A stretch of 64,000 bases of DNA from Atherinomorus stipes (lineage: Eukaryota; Chordata; Actinopteri; Atheriniformes; Atherinidae). Below the pieces are notes generated by a model, which searched no databases, was not told where the DNA came from, and saw only the letters and a list, made by a program, of their open reading frames with translations. Numbering within the stretch: the stretch's first letter is position 1; each line of letters opens with the position of its first letter. This document shows positions 23,462 through 33,900 of this stretch, piece by piece. The position numbers were made by a program, and so were the translations under genes. The DNA is taken from positions 434,001 through 498,000 of the forward strand of contig JALJCO010003429.1 in the NCBI GenBank assembly GCA_023101725.1, given 5' to 3'.

Positions 23462-25308
23462 TAGGGATGGATAAACAGGATAAAGAGAAGAATTAGAGCA
23501 CAGAGAGGAGTGATAGAAGAGGTGAGCCAAAGAAGATGTACAGAAACACAGAGGGAAGTGGAAGGAACAGAAGCCGGCCATTTATATCCAATCTGTTCTG
23601 CACGGCTTGCGTGCTTTAACAAGGTGCTGCAGTCAGATGCAGCTCTCAGCCAATCACAAGTCTGAGTGATGAGCATGTACCTCTCTGCATGCTCCAGCTC
23701 TGTTGTGCTTCCCATTGTCTTTCTCTGCGAGTTGATGCATGCTGCAGTGGAGATGCAGTTCTCAACTCAAGACGCAACTACCCTCTCAACCATCCCTCTC
23801 CTCCCCCTTCCTTCGTTCACTCTCCCTTTTAAAAAAGCTGCAGCTGAGTAATGTGTGCTCTTCCTTTGTCCCTCTTTTCTTCCACTCACCTTCTTTTGTC
23901 TTTTCTCAGCTAAAACAAATCTTGACTGCACTTCCAGACTTTTTTTTTATTCTATTTTTTTTAACAATCTTTCCCTATCAGGGGCAGGGATTAGTTATGC
24001 ATGTTATTTTTTTAGTGTACTGCAGTATGAAGTCTGCATTTGCATGCACGCTCACACACAGTCTCACAAGGCAAATAGATCTTTTTCCACGTAAGACCAG
24101 TCGCTGATATGAACTGTCATATTTCTCTCTCTCTCATCATTTCTTCCAGTGTCTCAGCATTTGACATGAACTGACTCTGAGGGTGTATTGATTTATATGC
24201 ATGAGTTGTGTGCTTGTTGGTGCGTGATGTCCTGGTGGCCAAAGGGTTGAGGTGGAGGGGAATAGAGATTGGCAAAAGTGGATTTATCCGGGCAATAAAA
24301 TGGGAGGTGGAAAGATGGAGAGTCAGCAGGTGTAATTGAAAAACTGAGAGATTCAGAGGAGCCACTGCACATTACAGTGCATCTCCAGTTCACACACACT
24401 CACACACACGTTCCCGTTTTGGATGCAAGTAAGCCGTCTTTTTTTGAGGATGAGCTAGGTGGGGGAGGTCAGCTCAGGGGCTCCCTGGAGACCCTGCATC
24501 ATGTCGGGATGGGGATCATCAGCAGCCCCTCTTGGTCTTCTTAAACTCCGGCTCAATCTGTCTTCAGCTGCGTGCTTAGTATTCAGTTATGTTTTTAGGT
24601 CATATTGCTTTGTTGCGCTTGCTGTTTAGTAGCTGCGCTGCAGCTTCTAATGAGCTTCTCCTGTTGGTGTGTAACTGCATGTGTGTGTGTGTTCTTGCGG
24701 TTCTGAGCCGTTTCTCCACAGTCAATCTCCACATGAATAACACAGCAGCCCGAGTCTCTCTGCTCTCTCTCCGCTTTACTGGCTATAAAATGACTGAAAT
24801 GACAGAAACAAACAAAAAAAAAGTCAAGAAACGGATACACCCCTTTGACCTTAAAGGGCCACATTGAGAGCAAGTTTTCATCTGATTCTGTTTGGACGTT
24901 TAAAGATACAGACTTTCTCTGTGATATAATCTTTGATGATCAGAGCTATGTGCACAAGGAAGTACAGGCGTGCACGCATGGGGAGTTATATGAGAGGATA
25001 CACTTCTGCATGTATGTGTATGTATGAAAGGGTAATGGGAGATGGATGAATAAATAAAAGATCTGGAAAACCCATCAGCATCTAGCACAAGGTTGTCATG
25101 GCAATATGGACAGCGCTGCATAGTGTGTATGTGTGTATGTATGAAAAAAAGAAACAGAGATAATATCACTGCAGTGTTAAATCAACTATGTGTAACTTTG
25201 TTTCAGCACAGATCTCCTTTAATACCCACAAAAAGGCTTTTTCCTCCATCTCTGCTGCACATAATGAAGTCTGAATACTCTTTATAGTCAATAAAGAGAA
25301 TATAAATG
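23462..25308. other. Intronic stretch, no feature identified
   Basis: Pyrimidine-rich and purine-rich patches alternate (23760-23990 and 23400-23560). Short frames only; no domain, repeat boundary or RNA gene recognised. Confidence 0.5.
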
Positions 25309-25555
25309 AAGGATCGACTGATACAGATTTTCTTAGGGCTGATACCAATATTTTCTGATGAGCCTGAGCCGATGACCGATACAACCTGCTGATATTTGGG
25401 GCCGATATTTGGGGCTAATACTGCATTTGACTCCCAAATTAACATAACGAAGAATACAATGAAAAGTAACGTATTTTCTGGACTGTAAATCACACTTTTT
25501 TTCATAATTTGGCTGCTCCTGCGACTTACAGTCCATTGCGACTTATATATCAGAA

Positions 25556-25877
25556 ATAGGATGAGGATGGATGGATGACTCCATCAAGAAAAAAAATATA
25601 GCAAAGAAACAGGAAGCAAATGTAGTTTGAGACAGAAAACAGACAACTGGGAGCGAAGGGAAGGGATGATTTTTGCAAAACTGCTGCAAAAAAGAATGCT
25701 TCACAAGCTGATGAAGATGATGGAGGACACTTCCCATCCTCTCCACAACACGGTGAAGAATCAACAGAGTGTGTTCAGTGGGAGGCTGCGTCAAGTTCGC
25801 TGTAGGACGGAGAGATACAGGAATTCATTCCTGCCAGCAACCATCACCCTAAAGAACAAGACTAACTGTCTTTTTGT

Positions 25878-25908
<31 letters not shown>

Positions 25909-25997
25909 AGCTTTTACAATACTGAATTTCCCTTCGGGGATGAATAAAGTATTTTTCATTTCATTTCATTTCATTTTCATTCATTTCATTTCATTTC
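25556..25997 (+). mobile_element. Chimeric LINE insertion: 118-bp host segment joined to a LINE 3' end
   Basis: ATATCAGAA at 25547-25555 is repeated at 25998-26006, a 9-bp target duplication. The first part (to 25668) copies 23344-23461. From 25669 the sequence is the 3' end of a non-LTR retrotransposon. It encodes a C-terminal stretch with SHPLHNTV and TERYRNSFLPAT motifs, then an A-rich tract (25885-25907), then a TTTCCCTTCGGGGATGAATAAAGTAT tail and (TTTCA)n repeats. This is the usual 3' end of a fish LINE; its clade (L2, CR1 or Rex type) is not certain. Target duplication plus a tail at the 3' end fits target-primed reverse transcription. The join at GGGATG/A has no LINE sequence upstream, so the 5' part came from elsewhere. 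Confidence 0.85.
25950..25997. repeat. (TTTCA)n LINE tail
   Basis: About nine irregular TTTCA units follow GAATAAAGTATTT. Short tandem repeats of this sort are typical 3' ends of several fish LINEs. Confidence 0.9.
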
Positions 25998-26650
25998 ATA
26001 TCAGAATATATACATTTTAACATATTTTTAAGTGTCAATTCATGCTGACTGACATGACCCAATGATGTTTATCCTTCTTAATCATGATGTTTATGATCAT
26101 TTACAGGCATTAACTTTGAAATCAGAATGGGGAATTTTCAGCACAAACAAACTGGATATAAAAAAACCCCAAAATCGCCCTATTTTAAGAAAAATAAATA
26201 CAACTTATAGTCCAGTGCTACTTATGTTATTTTCCTCTTCGTGATGCATTTGTTGACTGATGCAACTTATATTCAGGAGCAACCTATAGTCTGGAAAATA
26301 TGGTAATTTTACAACTCTTTTAATGTATATATATATATAAAAAAAGAATAAATAACAAAGCACTTCAAATAAATATATTAACCCTTTTAAAACCACGGGG
26401 ATCAGTGGTGACACTCCTGCACATGCGCGTGAATTAGATTTTTGTAATCTCAGAAATGTTCAATCTGCACTTTTCAAGAATTTCGGAATAGAAAGTTGAA
26501 GAAATTCAGTTCCGTGTATCTGTATTATCTATTATATATAATACATATAACAGGTAATAAAATAGGTCCGTAAATTATGCAGAGTGGGGGTATCAGGCAA
26601 CACACCCAACGTATCAGCCAATGCTGATACTAGCAAAAATTGGAAATATC

Positions 26651-27010
26651 TAGGGCTGCAATGATTAGCTGATGAATTGACTAATTGTTGACTATCAAAA
26701 TAGTCGGTGACTAATTTTGTACTCGACTAATCATTTATTGTTTATAAGCTCTGTTTTTCCTCTCAAAATTGCTACTGTACCTTCCACTGCCTTGTCTGTC
26801 TTCCCGTCTGGTCAGCTTTTCTCAGAAAGTTTATTGACATAAATAAACACACACACTACCAGTCAAAAGTTTGGACACGTTTTCCCATTAGACTCAATGA
26901 GTAATGTGAATATGCTGCAATCTGATTAGTCAAATTATCTGATTAGTCAAATTATCGACAAAATTATCGGTGACTAATCGATTATCAAACAATTGTTTGT
27001 GACAGCCCTA
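26651..27010. mobile_element. hAT-type MITE (TAGGGCTG ends) with 8-bp target duplication
   Basis: This 360-bp element has ends TAGGGCTGCAATGATTAG and, on the other strand, TAGGGCTGTCACAAAC. Subterminal GACTAATCG-type repeats lie on both sides. Flanks GAAATATC (26643-26650) and GATATATC (27011-27018) are an 8-bp duplication with one difference. It lies inside the 25309-27058 element and itself carries a fragment of a Tc1 end at 26852-26920. Confidence 0.85.
26852..26920. repeat. Tc1-like terminal fragment
   Basis: CACACTACCAGTCAAAAGTTTGGACACG is the familiar terminal-repeat text of another vertebrate Tc1/mariner family. Only this end is present. Confidence 0.6.
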
Positions 27011-27279
27011 GATATATCAGCCTAAAATATCGGCCGGCTGATGTATCGGTCTATCCTTGCAATAAATTCACTCTTTTGTGTTGAAAAAAAAAATCTGATT
27101 GTTTTTAGTGAATATTTGCATATTTCCATCACATGCATCATTGCTTTTGCAATTATATAAACAAAAGGAGTGGAACGAACATTTCAAGGCTGCTTCCTGG
27201 TCAGGGGCGCCCGCAGAGATTTTTTAGGGGTGGCCACAGGGTGGCCAGAGAAAATAGCAGGGTGGCCAAGGGTTATTAA

Positions 27280-27493
27280 AGGATAACTTTTAGTTCTTTC
27301 AGGACCTTATTTCTATGAATTTATATGTGCATTTACTCACCAGTAACATTTCTGCATCACTCTGATTCCTTTGGACACCATCTAGATTAGTCATAGATCC
27401 GTGTATATCCATATAATGGCAGTGAAGGGGGCAGAATGAATGGGTCTCTAAATAAGTCATTATCTGCAGCAAATATCCTTAATTTCAACAATA
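27280..27493 (+). repeat. TTAA-AGGATAACTTTT dispersed repeat, copy 2 (right-truncated)
   Basis: Follows TTAA at 27276-27279 and matches copy 1 (21241-21450) in order and spacing, with many substitutions. It stops where the CACTGCAAAAACTC MITE begins and is not resumed after it. Confidence 0.6.
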
Positions 27494-27738
27494 CACTGCA
27501 AAAACTCAAATCTAGTCAAGTATATTTTTCTAATTTCTAGCCAAAATATCTCATCACACTCAAAATGAGACAGTTTCTAAAAAGAAACATTTCAGTGAGA
27601 TATATGAACTCGTTTTATGACAAATGCATCTTATTTCAAGAAATCTTATAAGAAAAATTTTACTTGTTCCATTGGCAATTTTTTTTTTTTAACTTAAGAG
27701 TGGCCAATATTTTTTTGCTTGTAATAAGCTGTTCAGTG
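27494..27738. mobile_element. CACTG...CAGTG MITE (hAT-like)
   Basis: It begins CACTGCAAAAACTCAAATCTAGTCAAGTATA and includes AAAATATCTCATCACACTCAAAATGAGAC, ACTTGTTCCATTGGCA and CTTGTAATAAGC, the expected series for a widespread fish hAT MITE. It ends in CAGTG. No target duplication is readable. Confidence 0.65.
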
Positions 27739-27976
27739 TGTGTGTCACAAATCCATTGTGTCCCAAACAAAATACTTCTCAAAATTCACAAGATTTTGAC
27801 ATTCAAATATAAGCAAAGCATGGCGCACCATGTTAATAGCACAAAAAAAATTTGATATAAATAATAAAAAAAAAAAATAGAATTTTTGCAGGAGTGGCCA
27901 GTGGGGTGGCTAGCTTTTTGTTCAGGGGGGCACTGGCCACGCCTGGGCACCCCTTGTGGGCGTCCTTGTTCCTGGT

Positions 27977-30900
27977 TTGTTAGTGTGGCTACAAGCTCAT
28001 CGGATGCCCACCTTTGCTTACAAGTGATGCTTTTAGTGCAGCAGTGTATAATGGATATAGCCTGATACTCAACTGCATTTCCTTAGAGACTTGAAAACTG
28101 CAGCCTTTCCTTTCAGGTTGTCTTCCTCTCTCCACTCTGCAGCACAAATCTCTTTTAAGCTTATGAAACGGGCATCTGTACCTGAATGTGTGTGTCTTGG
28201 TGGAGGCAAAGGTGCGCAGAGAAGTGTTGGGTTACGGCAGCCTAGTTTTTACGGCAGAACGGCGATTGAAGGTTGATGGTGAGGAAAACTGCTGGGCGGG
28301 TTTAATGGGCATGCGTGTGAGATGAAGGCGACTTCAAACCCCGTGTGATGATATGAGCATGTGAGCATGAGAAAGAGAGGGGAAGAGCTACAGAGCAGAT
28401 GAGGGAGAAGTCTAGGACAGTGGGGTTCTCTCGACACTAGAAACTCTACCTGGTTACTAGGCAACAGAATAGCAGCGCTGCATGTTGGAGCTCTGGGGAG
28501 GGGAGGGCTTGTCGCTCTACATGTGTGCGTGTGTCCATGTTTGAGTGCTGAGTCAATAAGTATATTATTTATGAGTGTTCTGTAGTAAGTGTGCAGGGGG
28601 AGAAAGATTCTGGGGGAGGGGGAATAAAGGGTAAATTAAGGTTGTGTGTGCACTTTTTGTGTCACATACAGTATCTGTACCATGATGGCAACACTTAGAT
28701 GTGGATGAGAGCAGCTCAAAGAAAAAAGATCACTAAGAGATATGTGTGGTTTCTTAGATGAAGATTTCACAGCTTTAAATCACTTCATGAACAGGCAGCC
28801 ACTCTTGGAAGCGGTCCTCGCTGGAGATCGGGTCAAGTGATGCAGCACACAAGTGACAGCATGAAACAAAGAAAAGGAGATAGGCAGGACCCGACTGGCT
28901 GGGTTGACCCTGCCTCCATTCTCAGGCCTGAATCGCTGCTCATGGCTGACTTCATATCCATTGGAGAGTGTAACAGAGCTGACAGTGAATTCTTACGGAC
29001 TCGTGCGGAGTAAGAGAGGTCGTCACATCTGCTTGTTTTGCTGCATGACTGAGCACAAGTCAACTTTTTCACCCACTTCAAAACATTCTGCATCCCATAT
29101 TATCACAGAAAAAAACCTCAGCTGCACTGCGAGAGCATATTTAAAATTTGTCCGTTTAAAAATTTCCCCCATCAGTCTGAGCTAATTGCAGATCAGCGCC
29201 GCTGTGACAAAGTTCTGCATGCTGACTTAATTACTCCGAGCAGATGCATTTGGATGTACATGAGGTTAATTTTTGCTGTCAATCTGACTATGAAGCGGGA
29301 AAGAGGTGCAGCCTGCTGTAGGAAAAGCCGTGTGATGGCAGGATCTGTTGTGAACCAGGAACTAGACGTCTCCATGTCAGCATGACAAAAACAAAACCCA
29401 ATGAACTGTCGCCGCTGTAAATGATCTATTGTTCTCTGGATCGAACTTGGCATTGTTTGTCTCAGCTCAAAAGGCGCGCACACACACACACACATGCAAG
29501 CCCCGGGTCAATATGGATGGATTAAACTTCTGACAGTTGGGATGATCATTAATTATGTCTGGTCGAGTAGGCAGTCTTATCTAAAAGCATTTCTGATTCG
29601 CTCCTGCTCTGAGCACGGTGTGCATGTTGGACGCTGCCGTTTAACGTCCATTAGACTGTAATGAGAGGACACTGCTCTCAGTGGCCCCTTGTCTGCTCTC
29701 TAATGGACCTCTATTATCACAGTTCAAACACACATGAAAACTGCACCACATGCACTACATTTCCCTTGATGTGCACACACACAAACATACAGAGCCTTTG
29801 TGCAGGATGAAAGGGTGATGTGAGGCAGCTGACCCAGCTGAAGTGCAGGAGGCCTGGCATGTGTTAAACAGCTTGATTTTAGCTGAAGTGGCTACTTAAT
29901 GACGCTGTTATATACTTGTCTGGAGAGAAAGGATCTTTTGAGATTGGTTCACTGAAATTGAACCAAACAATTAGCTGGAAACTCATGATGGTTGTGCAAC
30001 ATAATCATGAGGACAAGTGGCAAAATGGAGAAAGTTCTGAACGCTCGAAACTTTGATTATCTTACATGTTTGAAGGTCTAAAATGATTAATAGTATGAAA
30101 AATGTTTAGAATCAGCTCCGTTTAGAGCAAAAATGGTGTGAAAGGCGTGAAGCAAAATGCAAAAACTCTACTGGCAATGGCGTGTTTCTATGATTTCTAC
30201 ATCAAATTTGTCAAAGGAATATTAAATATAAGGATGTTTGATACTGGCATCTTTCTTTTTTACAGACATCTGATTGTCCAACTCTTACTTTTCGATACTG
30301 CTATCAACTCATACAATATATTTGGGCAACTGTAAGCTCGTACCTCTAATATTTTGACATTTTGAGTAAGAGGAGCCATAACTGAAGAGTTTCATGTTCA
30401 ATGTAAACATGCTGTGTAAAATTTGTGTCATTAAAAGAGTAAAAACCCATACCAATAATTTCCAGTATTGAATTTTAATGGCTGATAATGATGGCAGGAT
30501 GATGATAACGCATATCTTTAATTATCAGGTCAGTTTCTCAGAGCATTGATTACTTGAACCTACTTAGACGGAGTTCATATGCTTGCATGGATCTGCACCA
30601 GTAGTTGGCAACAGTGGGCAGCAGCACTTGGTCTTAAAATGAAAAGTCGATATTATTTAATTGGTCACAGTGAAAATTGGCAGTATTCTATCATCAGCTA
30701 TACTCATGCAGGTAATCATCAAAAATAAGCCTGGTGCATAACTGTAAAGCTTTAGGCAGGTTTTATATCCATCTCATAAAGGAGATAGAGTCTGAAGCAG
30801 ATCTGACTGTGAATGCCTTGATTTAATGCTTACTGATGTGCATCAGTCCGCCATCTTCGCTGTTGGTGGCAGGTCTAATACCAAGCAGAGGATGACACTC

Positions 30901-33900
30901 TGACATTGAGTTAGCAGGTGGGCAAAGAGCCTCACCAAGTGATTCACTTATTTATTATTTTATCCCTTTGCTCAGTCACCTACTTAATGGCTTATAGGTT
31001 GAAAGCTACACGCTTTTTTGTGAAATATTTGCAACTCATACACTCTTCATGATGATGCTTTTAGAGCTGGGGGAGCTAAATGAATGCAGGGAACCATGCG
31101 GTGAAACTTTCAGATGTATGTTAGACAGACTTCAGGTGATGTGTTGTCTGGAATAGCAATGATTAACCTGTCGTCAGCTCAGCAAGGAGAACCATTCACC
31201 GTGAACATTTCCCATATAGGTGGAAGGAAGACACATCAGTTGCTCCTGTAATGGTTTGATAGTGTGTGTGTGGTAGTTGGTGTGCAGATACGTGCAAGTT
31301 TAGTTTGCATATGTGGCTGTTAATGAATTATTCAGCTGCCGTGTGCTCGTGCAACGGTTGTCATTCGTGTCTCCGTTTGTGTCACCGTGCGTCTGCCTGT
31401 TTCCAGTTGTGCATACTGTGTACAGCGAAGTGCACTGCAGGCAGACGGGTGCTAACATGAGTGTGTGTGACAGACCTCCCACGCATCGAGCGCTGATCTG
31501 GTTTTTTCCGGTTGGCAGCCCTGTGTCAGTATGGTCGTGGATACTGGGCAGACCCTGTTTTGGGAGAGCTGAGCACCAGGAGCAGAGACTTAACGAGACG
31601 CTGTGCTAACAAACGGATCAGAGAGCGGCGGACTGAGGGGGCGATGTGTGGGTATGTGTGAGAGAGGAGGAGGAAGATGAGGATGCGTGTCTGATTGGAG
31701 CGTTGTCTGTCAGCCCAGCTCAGTGAAGCAAAACTGAAGTCCATATTGGCCCGTTACTCCTCACTACATTAGTCACTGATGCAGGAAAAAACAAAAACAA
31801 AAAAACTGTCTTTAATTAAAGTGGAAACAAAATTAAACACAACAAAAAGAAGCTGCAGTGTCCTTAAAGACTGAGGCAGAAAAAAAAAATCCCTGTTACC
31901 ATCAAAGAAGTCGATTATAAAACCACCAGAGATGCCAGTGGCAGCGGCATCGGTCTGAGAAAATCTGTGTTTACGGCCTGGAAGATGATAAGAGGAAAAC
32001 CATGACAGAAATATCAAAAGACACAATTTTTCATGCTATATTGATTGCTCAGAGAGTTGTGTCTCTTGGCCATCAGCAACAGATCAGCACCCTTTCAGAT
32101 GATTTCTCCAGTTTTACAGTGGTAAAGTCATATTTTTAGGCTAATAACAGCTCATTGCAATCATAAAGTAAATTCTCAGGGACTTTGCTATTGCATGAAA
32201 CAGTTTTAACATTTTTTTTCATGGAGAAAAGATATGTTGCATGTATATTCATTGTGTGAACACAGATAATAGCTAATGTGACACTGTTATAATCATGCTA
32301 AAGCTGTGTTTCAACTGCTATTTAATGGACTGACTTCCTATTTTATGTAGGTAATCACAGTCCCAATGACATGGCTGATAACTTAAAAGGTTTTTCAATC
32401 GTACCACAATAACTGTTAAATTGATTGGTCCTTTCCTTTAGCACCACCATCAATACTTTGCTTTATGACTAAATTCTTGTAATGATGAGAGAGAAAAATC
32501 CATCTAGATTCAGCTTTACTGTTTGTTAAAGTAAATTAAGTCTGAATGGATCTGTGATAAATCAAGATGAAAAAAATATCTAATTATTAGAAGATTATAA
32601 GCCAGAAGTCTGTAACCTACACAGTGCGAAGAGCAATTTCTCCCTCAACCTTGCCAAATGAAGCTTGTCTAGCAATTTTCATCGAAAAATGTTACATGAC
32701 CTTTTGAGAGAAAATAAAAGAAGTAAACCTATAATTAAAAAAAAATATATATATATATCCTAAATTTGCTGGAATCTTTGAAGAGCCACAATTTCATTTT
32801 CTGTTTTTGGGTTTTGAAATTAAAAGAACGAAAGAAGAACGAAAGAGGGTAGATGCATTTATTTCTATGGGAAAAAGATATTTGTGGGAGGTTATGTAAA
32901 AAAAAAAAGGAAAATCCCATAATTTTAAAGCAAATGACAAGAAAAATTAATTAAATTTTTTTTACTGGTACTTAAACTGTCATGTTGTGAAAAATCAATG
33001 TGTTTATTCCATGAAAAAAACTGCTAAAATCTGCATTCGTTACTATATCTATATTTAAAAATATCAGCTGGTTCTTTATGATTTTTATCCTGTGTTATTG
33101 AGAGTGACTCTTGAAGGTCCAAAGTACCATTTGTGGCTCCAGACCCCTGCCGTTAGCGTTAGCATTCCGTTTTTTTAATTCAGGCACAACATTTGGTCAC
33201 AAACTCACAACTATGTGTTATGTAGCACTTATAGCTAGACTAGTCACTTATCTGTTAACTAGTCAGTTAACAGAGGAGTTTTCACTTTAATATGGTTGTG
33301 ATGGAGACCTGAAGATGTTTATGACTTGGGTTAGCCGTGTAATAGGCTAATATGCCCCATTAAAACCGCAGCACATCAATAATAAATATAGTAGTTTTAC
33401 TTAAGAATAAGATCAGTCAAACTTCTAAATTTGATCAATGCTGGCGTTATGTAAACAACCAGTTCATATTCCCAACTCAACCTTGCTTGGTATAGAGGCT
33501 GCCGCATTGGCTTTCATAACTGAATTGTGTTGATCACCTAACCATTTTCTCAGCAAAAAAGCTAGACAGGTGTTTAGCTTTCTCCCAAAAAAATGTGCCC
33601 AAGTCCTCTGCAGTTTTTTCCCGTTGGTTCTAGCTCTTGTTTTGAGATTTAAGTGCTGCCAGGTGTGTTCCAGTCACATATGTATGACAGCTACCTGACT
33701 AATAAACTGACTTATCAGAATGAGATTCCTGAGCCAGGTGATTATCTTTGGGTTCAATATAAAGTCATAATTTTGCAGTTGTAAATACCTTCGTCTGATT
33801 GGATTCGTCTCCAGTAGGCTCCCATGCACCACCGTTACTATTTCAATGGTGCTTAGATTCCGTGGTAACTGCTGCTTCATTAGGAACCTCACCACAGTTC

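Larger units (their letters stand above)
25469..26303. mobile_element. MITE with ACGTATTTTCTGGACT ends, nested in the 25309 element
   Basis: The left end ACGTATTTTCTGGACTGTAAATCAC mirrors the right end, which on the other strand reads ACCATATTTTCCAGACTATAGG. The subterminal GCGACTTACAGTCC / GCAACTTATATTCAGG motifs are those of a very common fish element with TATTTTCCGGACTATAAGTCGCA termini. It is split at 25547-25555 by the chimeric LINE insertion and resumes at about 26007 with its usual ATTTTAACATATTTTTA text. Confidence 0.75.
25309..27058. mobile_element. Outer hAT-like element hosting a nested cluster
   Basis: The ends AAGGATCGACTGATACAGA at the left and, on the other strand, AAGGATAGACCGATACATCAG at the right form a terminal inverted repeat. 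Repeated GATACCAATATTTTC / GCCGATATTTGGGG and CCGGCTGATG motifs lie inside it. The inner sequence is split by later insertions at about 25469-26303 and 26651-27010. No clear 8-bp target duplication can be read, so the hAT class is inferred from the style of the ends only. No transposase frame survives. Confidence 0.65.
27202..27968. mobile_element. hAT-type element with perfect 8-bp target duplication TTCCTGGT
   Basis: TTCCTGGT occurs at 27194-27201 and again at 27969-27976. The ends CAGGGGCGCCCGCAGAG and, on the other strand, CAAGGACGCCCACAAGG form imperfect inverted repeats. Subterminal GGGTGGCC repeats occur on both sides. The 767-bp interior is not its own coding sequence: it contains a TTAA-type repeat (27280-27493) and another MITE (27494-27738). 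Confidence 0.88.
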
